A stretch of 36,686 nt of DNA from Bryobacteraceae bacterium. GTDB lineage: Bacteria > Acidobacteriota > Terriglobia > Bryobacterales > Bryobacteraceae. The position numbers and the translations under genes were made by a program. The stretch is from NCBI GenBank assembly GCA_013388415.1, contig JACADU010000138.1, positions 1 through 36,686 of the forward strand. Direction: 5' to 3'. Shown here piece by piece: positions 23,597 through 32,443 of this stretch (position 1 is its first letter; every line of letters begins with the position of its first letter). The notes beneath the pieces are model-generated. The model saw only the letters and a program-made list of their open reading frames with translations. It searched no databases and was not told the DNA's origin.

Positions 23597-25470
23597 GAAC
23601 GTTCGTCGCATTGTTCTGCTGCGGGCTGCTGCCGGGCCAGTTGCCGCTGGCCGCTCAGCAGATGGCCATCGCGCCCCAGCGTCCGGCAGGATCGGTTTTC
23701 GTCCGCCCATACTCCGCCGTGACCGTGCCCGCAATTCGCGCCGGCAACTCGCAGCGGATGGCCGGCCTGATTCGCGCCGGCAACCTGTACCTCTCGTTGG
23801 AGGATGCGCTCGCGCTTGCTCTTGAGAATAACATCGACCTGGAACTCGCCCGCTACAACCCGATCCTGGCCGAGTGGAGGCTCCAACGCGCCCAAGCGGG
23901 CGGCCTGCTGCCGGGCGTGCCGAGTTCAGCCGCTCAAGCCGGCAGTGTCGCGGCCGGACAGGGCGTCACCGGCAGCCAGACCGCCGCGGGCATCACCGGC
24001 GGCGGATTCGGTGGAGGAGGCGCGCGCAATACCAACCAGTCCATCACGCAGATAGGGCCGGTGACCCAGACCCTCGATCCGATCTTCCAGCAGACCACCA
24101 CGTTCACTCACAGTGAAAAGCCGCAGTCCAACACAGTCCAGAGCCGCAGCCCGGTGCTCATTTCGGATTCGCGCGTTTTCAACAACTCCATCCAGCAGGG
24201 TTTTCTCACCGGCGGCAGCGTCAGTCTCGGCTTCCGCACCAACTACCTTGAAGAGAACTCTCCCACCAACATCCTCAACCCGTCGACGGCCGCGAACCTC
24301 TCGCTCTCCTTCCAGCACAACCTGCTGCGCGGCCTGGGCCGGAGGGTGAATGAGCGGAACATTACAGTTTCGAAGATGAACGTGCAGACCAGCGACATCG
24401 CGTTCAAGGCGCAGGTCATCGCCGTGGTGAATCAGGTGGTGAACGCCTACATCGCGCTGGCGGCTTCGCAGGAGGACCTGAAGGCCAAACAGCTTGCGCT
24501 GGACGTGGCGGAGACTTTGAGAAAGAACGCCAACCGGCAGGTGGAGATCGGCGTTCTCGCGCAACCCGAACTCACCCGGTTCGAGGCGCAGGTGGCCCAG
24601 AGCCGGCTGGCGCTGGTGAATTCTGAAACCACGGCCGCGCAACAGGAGTTGCGGCTGAAGAACCTGTTGAGCCGGAACGGCGCCGCCGACCCGGCGCTCG
24701 CCTCGGCCCGCGTGATCCTCACCGGCCGTCTGACCATTCCCGAGAAGGACGACCTCCCTCCCATCGAAGAACTGGTGAAGAAGGCGCGCGCGAACCGCCC
24801 CGACTTGCAGGTCGCCAATGCCAATCTGGAGGCGGCGCGAGTTTCCGCCATCGGGACCGCGAACGGCGTGCTGCCGAACTTGCAGGTCTTTGGCGCGATG
24901 ACCAGCGCCGGACTGGCCGGCACGGCGAGGCCAGCCGAACCGGGGCAGGCCAGTCCCGACCCGTTTTTCGTGGGCGGCTTCCCGACCGCGGCGGGGCAGG
25001 TCTTCCGGCGCAACTTCCCCACCGACCGCATCGGCGCGTTCATCTCCGTGCCGGTCCGCAACCGGCAGGCCCAATCCGACCATGCCATCGACCAACTGCA
25101 GTACCGGCAGAGCGAGCTCTCGAACCGGAAAGCTCTCAACCGCGTGGAGGTGGACGTCATGAACGCCGTGGTTTCTCTGCGGCAGGCCCGCGCCCGCTAC
25201 GAATCCGCGCAGAAGAACCGCGTGTTGCAGGAGCAGTTGCTGCGAGGCGAGCAAACCAAATTCGAAGCCGGCGCTTCCACGGCCGCGGCTGTCATACAAC
25301 TACAGCGCGACCTGGCAGCCGCGAGGTTCGCGGAAGTCTCTTCTCTCGCCTCCTACAACACGGCGAAAGCCGCGCTGGACCAGGTGACGGGCTCCACGCT
25401 GGAAGCCAACAGCGTCTCCATCGCCGAAGCCCGGGAGGGCAAAGTGGCGCGCGAGTCGAAACTGCCCTGA
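23593..25470 (+). CDS. TolC-like outer membrane protein, second of a tandem pair
   Basis: A 625-residue paralogue of the preceding gene, started by ATG overlapping its stop. It has a signal peptide (RTFVALFCCGLLPGQLPLAA) and the same plan: LYLSLEDALALALENNIDLE, a Gly-rich patch (GGGFGGGGARN), a SEKPQSNT segment, paired helical hairpins, and the C-terminal EGKVARESKLP, almost the same as EGKVSRESKLP in the first copy. The two arose by duplication but have diverged throughout. A co-translated pair suggests mixed or alternative trimers. It is convergent with tRNA-Leu, whose 3' end lies 15 bases after the stop. Confidence 0.85.
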   Translation: MRTFVALFCCGLLPGQLPLAAQQMAIAPQRPAGSVFVRPYSAVTVPAIRAGNSQRMAGLIRAGNLYLSLEDALALALENNIDLELARYNPILAEWRLQRAQAGGLLPGVPSSAAQAGSVAAGQGVTGSQTAAGITGGGFGGGGARNTNQSITQIGPVTQTLDPIFQQTTTFTHSEKPQSNTVQSRSPVLISDSRVFNNSIQQGFLTGGSVSLGFRTNYLEENSPTNILNPSTAANLSLSFQHNLLRGLGRRVNERNITVSKMNVQTSDIAFKAQVIAVVNQVVNAYIALAASQEDLKAKQLALDVAETLRKNANRQVEIGVLAQPELTRFEAQVAQSRLALVNSETTAAQQELRLKNLLSRNGAADPALASARVILTGRLTIPEKDDLPPIEELVKKARANRPDLQVANANLEAARVSAIGTANGVLPNLQVFGAMTSAGLAGTARPAEPGQASPDPFFVGGFPTAAGQVFRRNFPTDRIGAFISVPVRNRQAQSDHAIDQLQYRQSELSNRKALNRVEVDVMNAVVSLRQARARYESAQKNRVLQEQLLRGEQTKFEAGASTAAAVIQLQRDLAAARFAEVSSLASYNTAKAALDQVTGSTLEANSVSIAEAREGKVARESKLP

Positions 25471-25485
25471 CGGGGGGCTTGTGCG

Positions 25486-25574
25486 TGGTGCCCGGGGCGG
25501 GAATCGAACCCGCACGTTCCTTTCGGAACTAGGGATTTTAAGTCCCTTGCGTCTGCCAGTTTCGCCACCCGGGC
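25486..25574 (-). tRNA. tRNA-Leu (anticodon UAA)
   Basis: An 89-base tRNA with CCA encoded. Acceptor arms GCCCGGG and CCCGGGC pair fully. The anticodon stem AGGGA/TCCCT encloses the loop CTTAAAA, giving anticodon TAA. A long variable arm (GTTCCGAAAGGAAC) marks it as class II, and the T arm GCGGG-TTCGATT-CCCGC is perfect. It starts one base after the sulfatase stop codon on the same strand, so its promoter must lie inside that gene or it is made by processing of the sulfatase transcript. Confidence 0.97.
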
Positions 25575-25575
25575 G

Positions 25576-26931
25576 TCAACGTTGAGTTGCGTAGAATTCG
25601 CGCAATCGCGGAGCCATTGTCTCCGCTTCCCATGATGTCAGCTCCGACTTCAGTTCCGCCACCTTCGCGGGATTGGCCGGCAGCAGATTCTTCGACTCAC
25701 CCGGATCCGATTCGAGATCGAACAAGAACTCCGCGCCCGAGTCGAAGACGTACTTCCAGCGGCCGTCGCGAACGGCTTTGCGGCGGTTGGCCGCGCGCTT
25801 GTAGCGCCAGAAGAGCGTCCGCGCGGCGGGCGGCCTCGATCCTGACGCATAGGGCAGCAGATCCATTCCGTCGAGCCGCAGGCCTTGCGGCGCGACCCCC
25901 GCGGCGGCAAGCAGTGTCGCCGTGATGTCCATGGTCAAAGCCGGCTGAGAAGACGTTGCGCCGGCCTTCAACCGGCCCGGCCAGCGAAGCAGCAGCGGCG
26001 AGCGGATGCCGCCCTCGAACACGCTCGATTTGCCTCCGCGCCACGGCGAGTTCCGCCCCACCGCGGTCCCGCCGTTGTCGCTGTGGAACACGACCAGGGT
26101 GTTTTGCGCCGCGCCCATGCGGTCGAGCCGCGCCAGGATGCCGCCGACGCACCGGTCGAGATGCTGCACCATCGCCGCATAGGTCTTGCGGTCCTTCGGG
26201 CGTTGCGGCGCGGTGCCGGCCGCCGGGTCGAACTCGGCCGGGTTCTGCAACGGGTCGTGCGGAGCGGTGAAGGGCAGATAAAGGAAAAACGGCCGGCCGC
26301 CGCGCTTTCCGAGCCAGTCAAGCGCGGCTTCGGTGAACAGGTCCGTAAGGTTTCCGGCGCGGTCTACCCTGGTCTCGTTGAGGTAGAGCGGTTTTTGGCC
26401 GCGGCCCTCGTTCGGCTCCTCATGGGTGTAATAGTCCGCCGCGCCCCCCAGGATGCCGAAGAACTCGTGAAAGCCCTGCCGCACCGGGAGAAACTTCTCA
26501 CGATAGCCGAGGTGCCACTTGCCGAACAGCGCGACGTCATAGCCGGCTTTGGCGAGCGAGGGGGCAAGCGTGGCGTCAGCGGGCGGCAGCCCCAACTCCC
26601 CGCGCGACTGCAACCAGGCTGCCTCGTCGTATCTGCCGGTGTCGCCGACGCCGATGGCGCACTCCAGACCGCCGGCGCGCTGCTGATACCGCCCGGTGAG
26701 CAGAGCGCAGCGCGCCGGCGAGCACTCGGGCGCGTTGGAATAGCTCTGAGTGAACCGCACGCCGTCGCGGGCCAGGGAGTCGATGTTGGGCGTCGAGATG
26801 TCGGGGGCGCCATTCAGACTGAGGTCGCCCCACCCGAGGTCGTCGGCCAGGATCATGACGAGATTCGGCCGTTTTGAGGCGGCCATCGCCAAGGCGGGAG
26901 CGGCAAGCAACGAACGGCGGCTGAATTGCAT
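25576..26931 (-). CDS. Tat-exported arylsulfatase-type sulfatase
   Basis: A 451-residue protein. The start at 26931 is chosen for its Tat-type signal MQFSRRSLLAAPALAMAASK. The sulfatase signature follows: NLVMILADDLGWGDLSLNG with the metal-binding Asp pair, then ECSPARCALLTGRY, in which C70 is the residue converted to formylglycine and R74 its partner. Later motifs include GKWHLGYREK, FTAPHDP and HSDNGG. It hydrolyses sulfate esters, probably of polysaccharides or aryl sulfates, outside the cytoplasm. The activating enzyme is not in the window. tRNA-Leu follows the stop by one base. A divergent Spy-like gene starts 84 bases upstream. Confidence 0.93.
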   Translation of the reverse strand: MQFSRRSLLAAPALAMAASKRPNLVMILADDLGWGDLSLNGAPDISTPNIDSLARDGVRFTQSYSNAPECSPARCALLTGRYQQRAGGLECAIGVGDTGRYDEAAWLQSRGELGLPPADATLAPSLAKAGYDVALFGKWHLGYREKFLPVRQGFHEFFGILGGAADYYTHEEPNEGRGQKPLYLNETRVDRAGNLTDLFTEAALDWLGKRGGRPFFLYLPFTAPHDPLQNPAEFDPAAGTAPQRPKDRKTYAAMVQHLDRCVGGILARLDRMGAAQNTLVVFHSDNGGTAVGRNSPWRGGKSSVFEGGIRSPLLLRWPGRLKAGATSSQPALTMDITATLLAAAGVAPQGLRLDGMDLLPYASGSRPPAARTLFWRYKRAANRRKAVRDGRWKYVFDSGAEFLFDLESDPGESKNLLPANPAKVAELKSELTSWEAETMAPRLREFYATQR

Positions 26932-27015
26932 GGCTGCTGGTATTGCATCACGTCCGCAAAGGCTGCGGGCGGCGGGGCGCAACTTCTTCCCCGCCGGCCG
27001 GTTTATCAATGATGT

Positions 27016-27579
27016 ATGAAGTTTACATTCGCTCTCCGCCTGGGGGTGGCGGCGATGAGCCTCGCCGCCTTCGCCCAGCAGAATCCGATCATGCCGCCCA
27101 TCCGGATGCCGTATCCGCAACTGACTCGCTACCTGGAACTGACCGCCGAACAACAGACAGGACTCTTCCGGCTGCAAGCGGAGTGGCATCGGTATCTGAT
27201 TGAGAAGCAGCGCCGGGTCGGTGAAGTGGAACGCGAACTCGCGCAGGAAACCAACGCGAAAGTTCCGGACCCTGTCGCTCTCGGTGTCCGGTACGCCGAG
27301 TTGGAAGCCATCTGCCGCGAGGCGCGCGACCGCGACAGCCAGACCATGCAGAACGCCCGGAAACTGCTCACGGCGCCTCAACTGACCAAGTTGCAGACGC
27401 TCGAAGCGGCCTACGCGCTCCTACCCGTCATCGCGGAGGCCGACAGCGCCGGGCTGATGCGCGCGCCCGTCATGGGCCGCGTGCTGACGAACGCGACTGC
27501 CGTCGATGTCGCACAACTAATTGGCACGATCTCTACAAGCTACCCCGGCTGCCGCTATCCGGCACGACTGAACGACTAA
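27016..27579 (+). CDS. Spy/CpxP-like periplasmic helical protein
   Basis: A 187-residue protein with a signal peptide (MKFTFALRLGVAAMSLAAFA, cleavage before QQNP). The mature part is helical and has two LT-x-x-Q-like motifs typical of the Spy/CpxP and zinc-resistance-associated group: LELTAEQQTGLFRLQAEWHR and LLTAPQLTKLQTLEAAYALL. Members act as periplasmic chaperones or metal binders, and many acidobacteria have several. Its last 47 bases overlap the convergent kinase gene, so the C-terminal region (SYPGCRYPARLND) may not be conserved. Confidence 0.65.
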   Translation: MKFTFALRLGVAAMSLAAFAQQNPIMPPIRMPYPQLTRYLELTAEQQTGLFRLQAEWHRYLIEKQRRVGEVERELAQETNAKVPDPVALGVRYAELEAICREARDRDSQTMQNARKLLTAPQLTKLQTLEAAYALLPVIAEADSAGLMRAPVMGRVLTNATAVDVAQLIGTISTSYPGCRYPARLND

Positions 27580-29824
27580 CCGCTCCATGCGCGGCCGGAG
27601 GCGGAACCGGCGGAGGCGGCAATTCCACGCCCGCCTCGGCGGCGCGGCTGCGAATCCCTTGCGATTCGTCCCATGCCTTGGCGTTTTGAGGATCGCGGCT
27701 GAGGCCGAAATCGGCGTGCTCCACGGCTTCGAGTATCAGCGGGCGCCAACGCTCTGGAGGGAGTCCAAGCAAGCGCCGCGCCGAAGCGAGCCAGGAAAGG
27801 CTGAGAGCGAGGGTCCTTCTGATGGTGAGCCCCTGCGGCAACTCGTCGCGTAACGACCGGTGCGAACGCACCGATGCATCCAACAGCGCCTCCGCCGCTT
27901 TCGGCTTCCCCAGCAAGAGCAAGGTCCGCGCTTCCTCAAGCTGGTTCTTTGCCCGAAGCCAGTCATATTTCAGGTTCCGGATGTCCTCTGCTTTCAAACG
28001 CGCGAGGATCGCATTGCTCTCCTCGTAATCCCGCAGCGCGTCTTCCAGACGGCCCATGTCGCGGTGCAGGTAGCCGCGCGCGGCGAGGACGCCCGCCAAG
28101 TCCGCGCTGGCTGCCGCGGTGGGCCGGCGTTCAAGCGCTTGCCGCTTCAGCCGCACGCCTTCATTTCGTAAAGCGAGGCATTCTTCCCATTGCTGCTTGT
28201 GAAAAGGAGCTCTCGAGAGTGTCATGAGGAGATTCGCCCGGTGCTGCGTCAAATCCTGGTTCAACTTCCGGCTCTTCTCCAAATCGTCGAGCGATTGCAG
28301 AGCCCGTTTGGCGACCGCCGCGCTCCTGTCATACTGTCCTGCTTCAATCAGGAGTGAAGCGAGCGCGTCGCTGGCGATGGCGAACCGGGCCATATACCTG
28401 CCGCCCTTCTCGCGCCCCTCGAAGATGAGTTCGAGCGTCCTGAATCCGTCCTCCAGGGTCCGGATACCCACCTCGATGGACCCCAGATGCGGAATTGCGG
28501 GATGCCCGTGCATGACACCGTACAGCATTTGCGCTTCAAACAGGGCAAGAAGAACGTTGCGTTCCCTTTTTCCTGAATCGACGTGGGCTGTCAGCCGCTG
28601 GACAGCGATGCGAACCCTTTCAGCCAGGAGCTTCTGATCGAGATAACCGGCATCCAGCAACCCCACGACCATATTGGTCTGCGAGAGCAGCGCGTCCGCC
28701 TCCTGCCTCAACAGAAGGTTCTCCCGCTCGCGGTTAAGCCAGACGTAGACTAACGTTGCGGCGAACAGCAGGAAGCAGAACACGGCGGCAAGCAGGCGGC
28801 GGCGCCTGGAGGCGGCAACTTGCGGGTCGAGCGCGGCAGTGAGTTCCTCCGCGAAGTTGGAAGTGGAGACGAAGCGTGTCCCCGGATGGGAACTCAGCGC
28901 CTTTGCGAAAACGCGCATGGCCCTGGGGTGCAAGGCTGCGCACCGGGCCATGAGCGCGGCTGGAGATTCGAGAGCCGCCGGGCGATGGCCGGTAATCATC
29001 TCAACAGCCATCCGCGCCAGGCTGTATTGATCGCTCGTCGCCGCGGGCGCGCCGGAAAGCTGCTCTTCGGGAGCATACGCCAGCGAACCCGCCGGCTGCT
29101 CCGTCTGCTGCGCCGCCCCCGCCAACCGCGAAATCCCGAAATCGACCAGAACCGGCTCTTCGCCGGGCGAACCGGCGCCGCGCAGCAGGACATTCTCGGG
29201 TTTGAGGTCGAGGTGCCAGACTCCCTGCTGCTGCGCCGCGTCCAGAGCCTGAGCGATCAGGTTCACCAGACGGCACGCGCGCATTGGTTCCAGCGGGCCG
29301 CCGCGCAACGCCTCCCGCAGCGTCGGCCCGTCGATGAATTCGAGGACGATGTAACGGCGGCCGTCTTCGAGCACGCCCGAATCCAGCGGCGTGGCGATCA
29401 GCCGGTGGTTCAGTCTGGCCAGGGCGGCCAGTTCGTTCTCGAACCTCTGGCCAAGACCGCCGGCGTGGAGCGCCTTCACCACTACGGCCCGGCCCAGGAC
29501 GGCTTCGTCGCTGGCCTCCCAAACGGAGCCGTTTCCGCCGCGTCCAAGTTCGCGCCTGAGACGGTACCGGCCGGCGACAAGCTGCCCGGCCGAGAGGCCA
29601 TCAGCCGGAACCTCGGACTGAGGGATTGCGGCGATCCGCTCCGGCAGTGAACGGTCCAGCACGCTCGCGGACTGTTCGTGAGCCCGCAGCATCGCCAGCA
29701 ACTCATCGGCGGCCGCGGGTTCGCCGCCCAGCCTGGCCAGGACAAAGCTCGCCCGCTCGCCCTCCGGAAGGTCGAGCGCCGCTTCAAACAGCGGTTTGAC
29801 CTTGCGCCAGAGCGCGGGGCTCAT
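27533..29824 (-). CDS. Transmembrane serine/threonine protein kinase with helical repeat region
   Basis: A 763-residue protein. The kinase domain covers about residues 87-335: the Gly loop GRGGNGSVW, the ATP lysine K117 (VVVK), the catalytic loop HLDLKPENVL with D206, and DFG at 228-230. The usual Arg before the catalytic Asp is Leu, so it is a non-RD kinase. A transmembrane helix follows at about 345-362 (LAAVFCFLLFAATLVYVWL), then an extracytoplasmic TPR-like helical region (AVAKRALQSLDDLEKSRKLN, RDMGRLEDALRDYEESNAIL). The start overlaps the upstream sigma factor stop (ATGA). The 3' end overlaps the Spy-like gene by 47 bases. Confidence 0.92.
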   Translation of the reverse strand: MSPALWRKVKPLFEAALDLPEGERASFVLARLGGEPAAADELLAMLRAHEQSASVLDRSLPERIAAIPQSEVPADGLSAGQLVAGRYRLRRELGRGGNGSVWEASDEAVLGRAVVVKALHAGGLGQRFENELAALARLNHRLIATPLDSGVLEDGRRYIVLEFIDGPTLREALRGGPLEPMRACRLVNLIAQALDAAQQQGVWHLDLKPENVLLRGAGSPGEEPVLVDFGISRLAGAAQQTEQPAGSLAYAPEEQLSGAPAATSDQYSLARMAVEMITGHRPAALESPAALMARCAALHPRAMRVFAKALSSHPGTRFVSTSNFAEELTAALDPQVAASRRRRLLAAVFCFLLFAATLVYVWLNRERENLLLRQEADALLSQTNMVVGLLDAGYLDQKLLAERVRIAVQRLTAHVDSGKRERNVLLALFEAQMLYGVMHGHPAIPHLGSIEVGIRTLEDGFRTLELIFEGREKGGRYMARFAIASDALASLLIEAGQYDRSAAVAKRALQSLDDLEKSRKLNQDLTQHRANLLMTLSRAPFHKQQWEECLALRNEGVRLKRQALERRPTAAASADLAGVLAARGYLHRDMGRLEDALRDYEESNAILARLKAEDIRNLKYDWLRAKNQLEEARTLLLLGKPKAAEALLDASVRSHRSLRDELPQGLTIRRTLALSLSWLASARRLLGLPPERWRPLILEAVEHADFGLSRDPQNAKAWDESQGIRSRAAEAGVELPPPPVPPPAAHGAVSRSVVPDSGSRGSL

Positions 29825-30456
29825 CGCTCAGAACCCCGCTCAGACCGCCGCGGCTCAGCGGGCGTTTCTGAGCCACGCGCGTCAGCAAGCCGCCCCACGG
29901 CGGCCAACAGCCACGCCCGCGCGGCCTCCCAATCGCGCTGCACCGTCCGCACGTTGATGTCAAGCCTGCCGGCGATCTCCTCCCGCGACAGGCCGCAGAA
30001 AAACCGCAAATCGACGATTTCCGCCGCCCGGGGATCGAACGACTTGAGCTGATCGAGCAGGTTGTCCAGCAGCAGCCAGGTCTCCAGGTCGGCCGAAGAA
30101 GCTTTCTCGAAGCCTGTATACTCTGCCATCCCGGCTCCGCCGCCGCGCCTCTCAGCCAGACGCCGCCGCGCATGATCAATGAGGAGCCTTCGCATCTGCC
30201 TGCCCGCGGCGGCAGCCAGATCGGACCTGTCCCTGTAACGGGCCTCCTGCCGCAGGAACATGCGGATGATCGCTTCATGGGCCAACGCCGTCGGCTCCAG
30301 CGTATGGCCCTGCCGCTCCCCGCGCATCAGGTTGCCGGCGATCGAACGCAGCCACGGATAGACGGCTTCCAGCAGACGATCCAGCGAATCGGCCTCCCCG
30401 CGCCGCGCGGATTCGAGCAGCTTCGTGATTTCACCGGGTTCGCTGGCTTGCTGCAA
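29821..30456 (-). CDS. ECF sigma factor paired with a Ser/Thr kinase (TIGR02999-like)
   Basis: A 211-residue sigma factor beginning at TTG; no ATG or clear ribosome-binding site is available, since a TGA lies a few codons upstream in frame. Region 2 carries LDRLLEAVYPWLRSIAGNLM and LEPTALAHEAIIRMFLR, with AAAGRQMRRLLIDHARRRLA. Region 4 is VDLRFFCGLSREEIAGRLDI and NVRTVQRDWEAARAWLL. The RRLLIDHARR segment is a mark of the ECF group found with kinases in Acidobacteria and Planctomycetes. The overlapping kinase gene downstream replaces the usual anti-sigma gene, which suggests control by phosphorylation. Confidence 0.9.
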   Translation of the reverse strand: MQQASEPGEITKLLESARRGEADSLDRLLEAVYPWLRSIAGNLMRGERQGHTLEPTALAHEAIIRMFLRQEARYRDRSDLAAAAGRQMRRLLIDHARRRLAERRGGGAGMAEYTGFEKASSADLETWLLLDNLLDQLKSFDPRAAEIVDLRFFCGLSREEIAGRLDINVRTVQRDWEAARAWLLAAVGRLADARGSETPAEPRRSERGSER

Positions 30457-30546
30457 GTTTTCGAGTCTACCTCAATTCAAGAACACAGTCCGGCGAGTCA
30501 ACGATAATGAAATTAGCTGCACTTCACAAGAGGGAGTTCCCCTGGA

Positions 30547-32424
30547 ATGCGTTTTTCGTTCGCCTCGGCGATTCTGCTGGCTGCGGCGCTCGGCATCTTT
30601 GCGGCCCAAAAACAGGCGGCTCCGGCGCCGGCGACCAAGCCTGCCCCCTCCGATGCGCCACTCCTGCCCGCCGTGATTCCGCCAAGGCCAAAGGCGGGAC
30701 CGGTGGAGATTTTCCCACTCGAGGGCGTCAAGGCTGGTGTCAAAGGCATCGCCTGGACCGTTTTCCAGGGCACCGAACCGGAACCCGTCCCCGTCGAACT
30801 GATTGGACTCTGGAAGAACGCCTGGGGGCCGCGGCAGGACGTGATTCTGGCGAAGCTTGGAGGCAAGGCACTGCGAACGAACGTCGCCGGCGGCATGAGC
30901 GGCAGCCCCGTTTACATCGATGGCAAGCTGCTTGGGGCCATCGCCTTGCGCATCAGCGTCTTCTCGCCCGACGCCATCTGCGGCATCACGCCGATTCAGC
31001 AGATGCTCGAGATCAACGCCATCGACGACTCGCGCCCCTCGCAGTCCAAGACCCCGGCCGAGCCGCAGCGGCGCGCCGAACTCTCAGCGCCTGCCGGATT
31101 GCTCGAAGGCGCGCGCATGACACCCATCGAGACCCCCCTCACGTTCGCCGGCTTTCACGAAAGCACGCTCCGCGAGTTCCGGCCTTGGTTCGAGCAAATG
31201 GGCATCACGCCCGTTCAGGGCGGAGCGGCGGGCGCCATCCGGTCCAGCACGCCCGCGCCCGGCTGGCAGAACGCGCTCCAGCCCGGCGAAGCCATTGCCG
31301 GCGTCCTCGTCTCGGGCGATCTTTCGGTGACCGGCCTTGGAACCGTGACATACAACGACGGCAAGAAAGTCCTCGGATTCGGCCACAGCTTCTTCAATCT
31401 CGGGCCGCTGAGCATGCCCATGAGCAAGGGCGAGGTCCTGATGGTTCTTTCGAGCCAGTTCCAGCCCAACAAGTTCGCCAATGCCACGGAAATCGTCGGC
31501 GCGCTCCGGCAGGACCGCCACTCGGGCATCCTCGGCGAACTCGGGACGACGGCCCAGACCATCCCCGTCACGTTGCGCGTGAAATCGCAGCCGTTGCCTG
31601 GCGCGCCGGCCGACAACAAGGAATTCCGCTTCAATGTCTTCTCGCACCCCCGCTGGACGCCGTTCCTGATGATGATGACCGTCTTCAACACGCTCCAGGA
31701 CCTCAATTCCGCCGCCAGCGATGAAGCCACGTTCAGGCTCAGCGGCTCCATCCGTGTCGAGGGGCAGCCGGAACTGAAGGTCTCCAACATGGCTGCCACA
31801 GGTGAAGCGCCCATGCCCGCGCCCATGCAAATCGCCGTGTGGTGGGCCGACCGCTTCAACCGGCTCTTCCAGAATCCGCATGACCTGCCGTCCGTGCAGA
31901 GCGTCACCGCCGAAATCGTCATGCAGGCCGAGAGGCAGGTCGCCGCCGTGGAATCCGCCTGGCTTGACCGGGTGGAGGTCCGCCCGGGCGAAGAGCTGAC
32001 CGGGCGCGTTGTGCTGAAGCCCTGGCGCGGAGAACGGCAGGTCAAGACCTTCAAGCTCGTAGTGCCCAACTCGCTCGCGAAGGGAGACCACCGGCTCCTG
32101 CTCAGCGACGGCGATACCCTCAACCGGGCGCAAATGATGGCCGCGGTGATGCACCGGAATCTGGACCTCGGCCAGACGATTTCGATTCTGAATCAGGAGC
32201 GGGCCAACAACCGGCTTTACATGTCCCTGGTCGAGGCCAGGCCCACGGTGTTCGTCGATGACCAGGCGATGGGCGCGCTGCCTTCGTCCGTTCTTGGCGT
32301 GATGCAGGCGCCCAGAGGAGGCCGTCCTCTCGCCGCTACACCCGAAACCGCGAGGCCCGTTAATTCCGTGCCCATCGATTCCATCGTCAGCGGCAACGCC
32401 TCGGTGCGCTTCACCGTGAAGTAG
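30547..32424 (+). CDS. SpoIVB-type (S55) peptidase homologue, secreted
   Basis: A 625-residue protein with a signal peptide (FASAILLAAALGIFAAQKQA) and a Pro/Ala-rich linker. The S55 domain follows: GIAWTVFQGTEPEPVPVELI, then NVAGGMSGSPVYIDGKLLGA, with the nucleophile expected at S118 of GMSGSP, and FSPDAICGITPI. SpoIVB cleaves a membrane regulator during Bacillus sporulation; these acidobacterial relatives are not tied to sporulation. A segment at about 280-292 (LGFGHSFFNLGPL) and the rest, to residue 625, are not assigned. It is divergent from the sigma/kinase pair, with 90 bases between, and is followed 19 bases later by a beta-propeller gene. Confidence 0.75.
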   Translation: MRFSFASAILLAAALGIFAAQKQAAPAPATKPAPSDAPLLPAVIPPRPKAGPVEIFPLEGVKAGVKGIAWTVFQGTEPEPVPVELIGLWKNAWGPRQDVILAKLGGKALRTNVAGGMSGSPVYIDGKLLGAIALRISVFSPDAICGITPIQQMLEINAIDDSRPSQSKTPAEPQRRAELSAPAGLLEGARMTPIETPLTFAGFHESTLREFRPWFEQMGITPVQGGAAGAIRSSTPAPGWQNALQPGEAIAGVLVSGDLSVTGLGTVTYNDGKKVLGFGHSFFNLGPLSMPMSKGEVLMVLSSQFQPNKFANATEIVGALRQDRHSGILGELGTTAQTIPVTLRVKSQPLPGAPADNKEFRFNVFSHPRWTPFLMMMTVFNTLQDLNSAASDEATFRLSGSIRVEGQPELKVSNMAATGEAPMPAPMQIAVWWADRFNRLFQNPHDLPSVQSVTAEIVMQAERQVAAVESAWLDRVEVRPGEELTGRVVLKPWRGERQVKTFKLVVPNSLAKGDHRLLLSDGDTLNRAQMMAAVMHRNLDLGQTISILNQERANNRLYMSLVEARPTVFVDDQAMGALPSSVLGVMQAPRGGRPLAATPETARPVNSVPIDSIVSGNASVRFTVK

Positions 32425-32443
32425 TTTCCAGAAAGACCCATCA

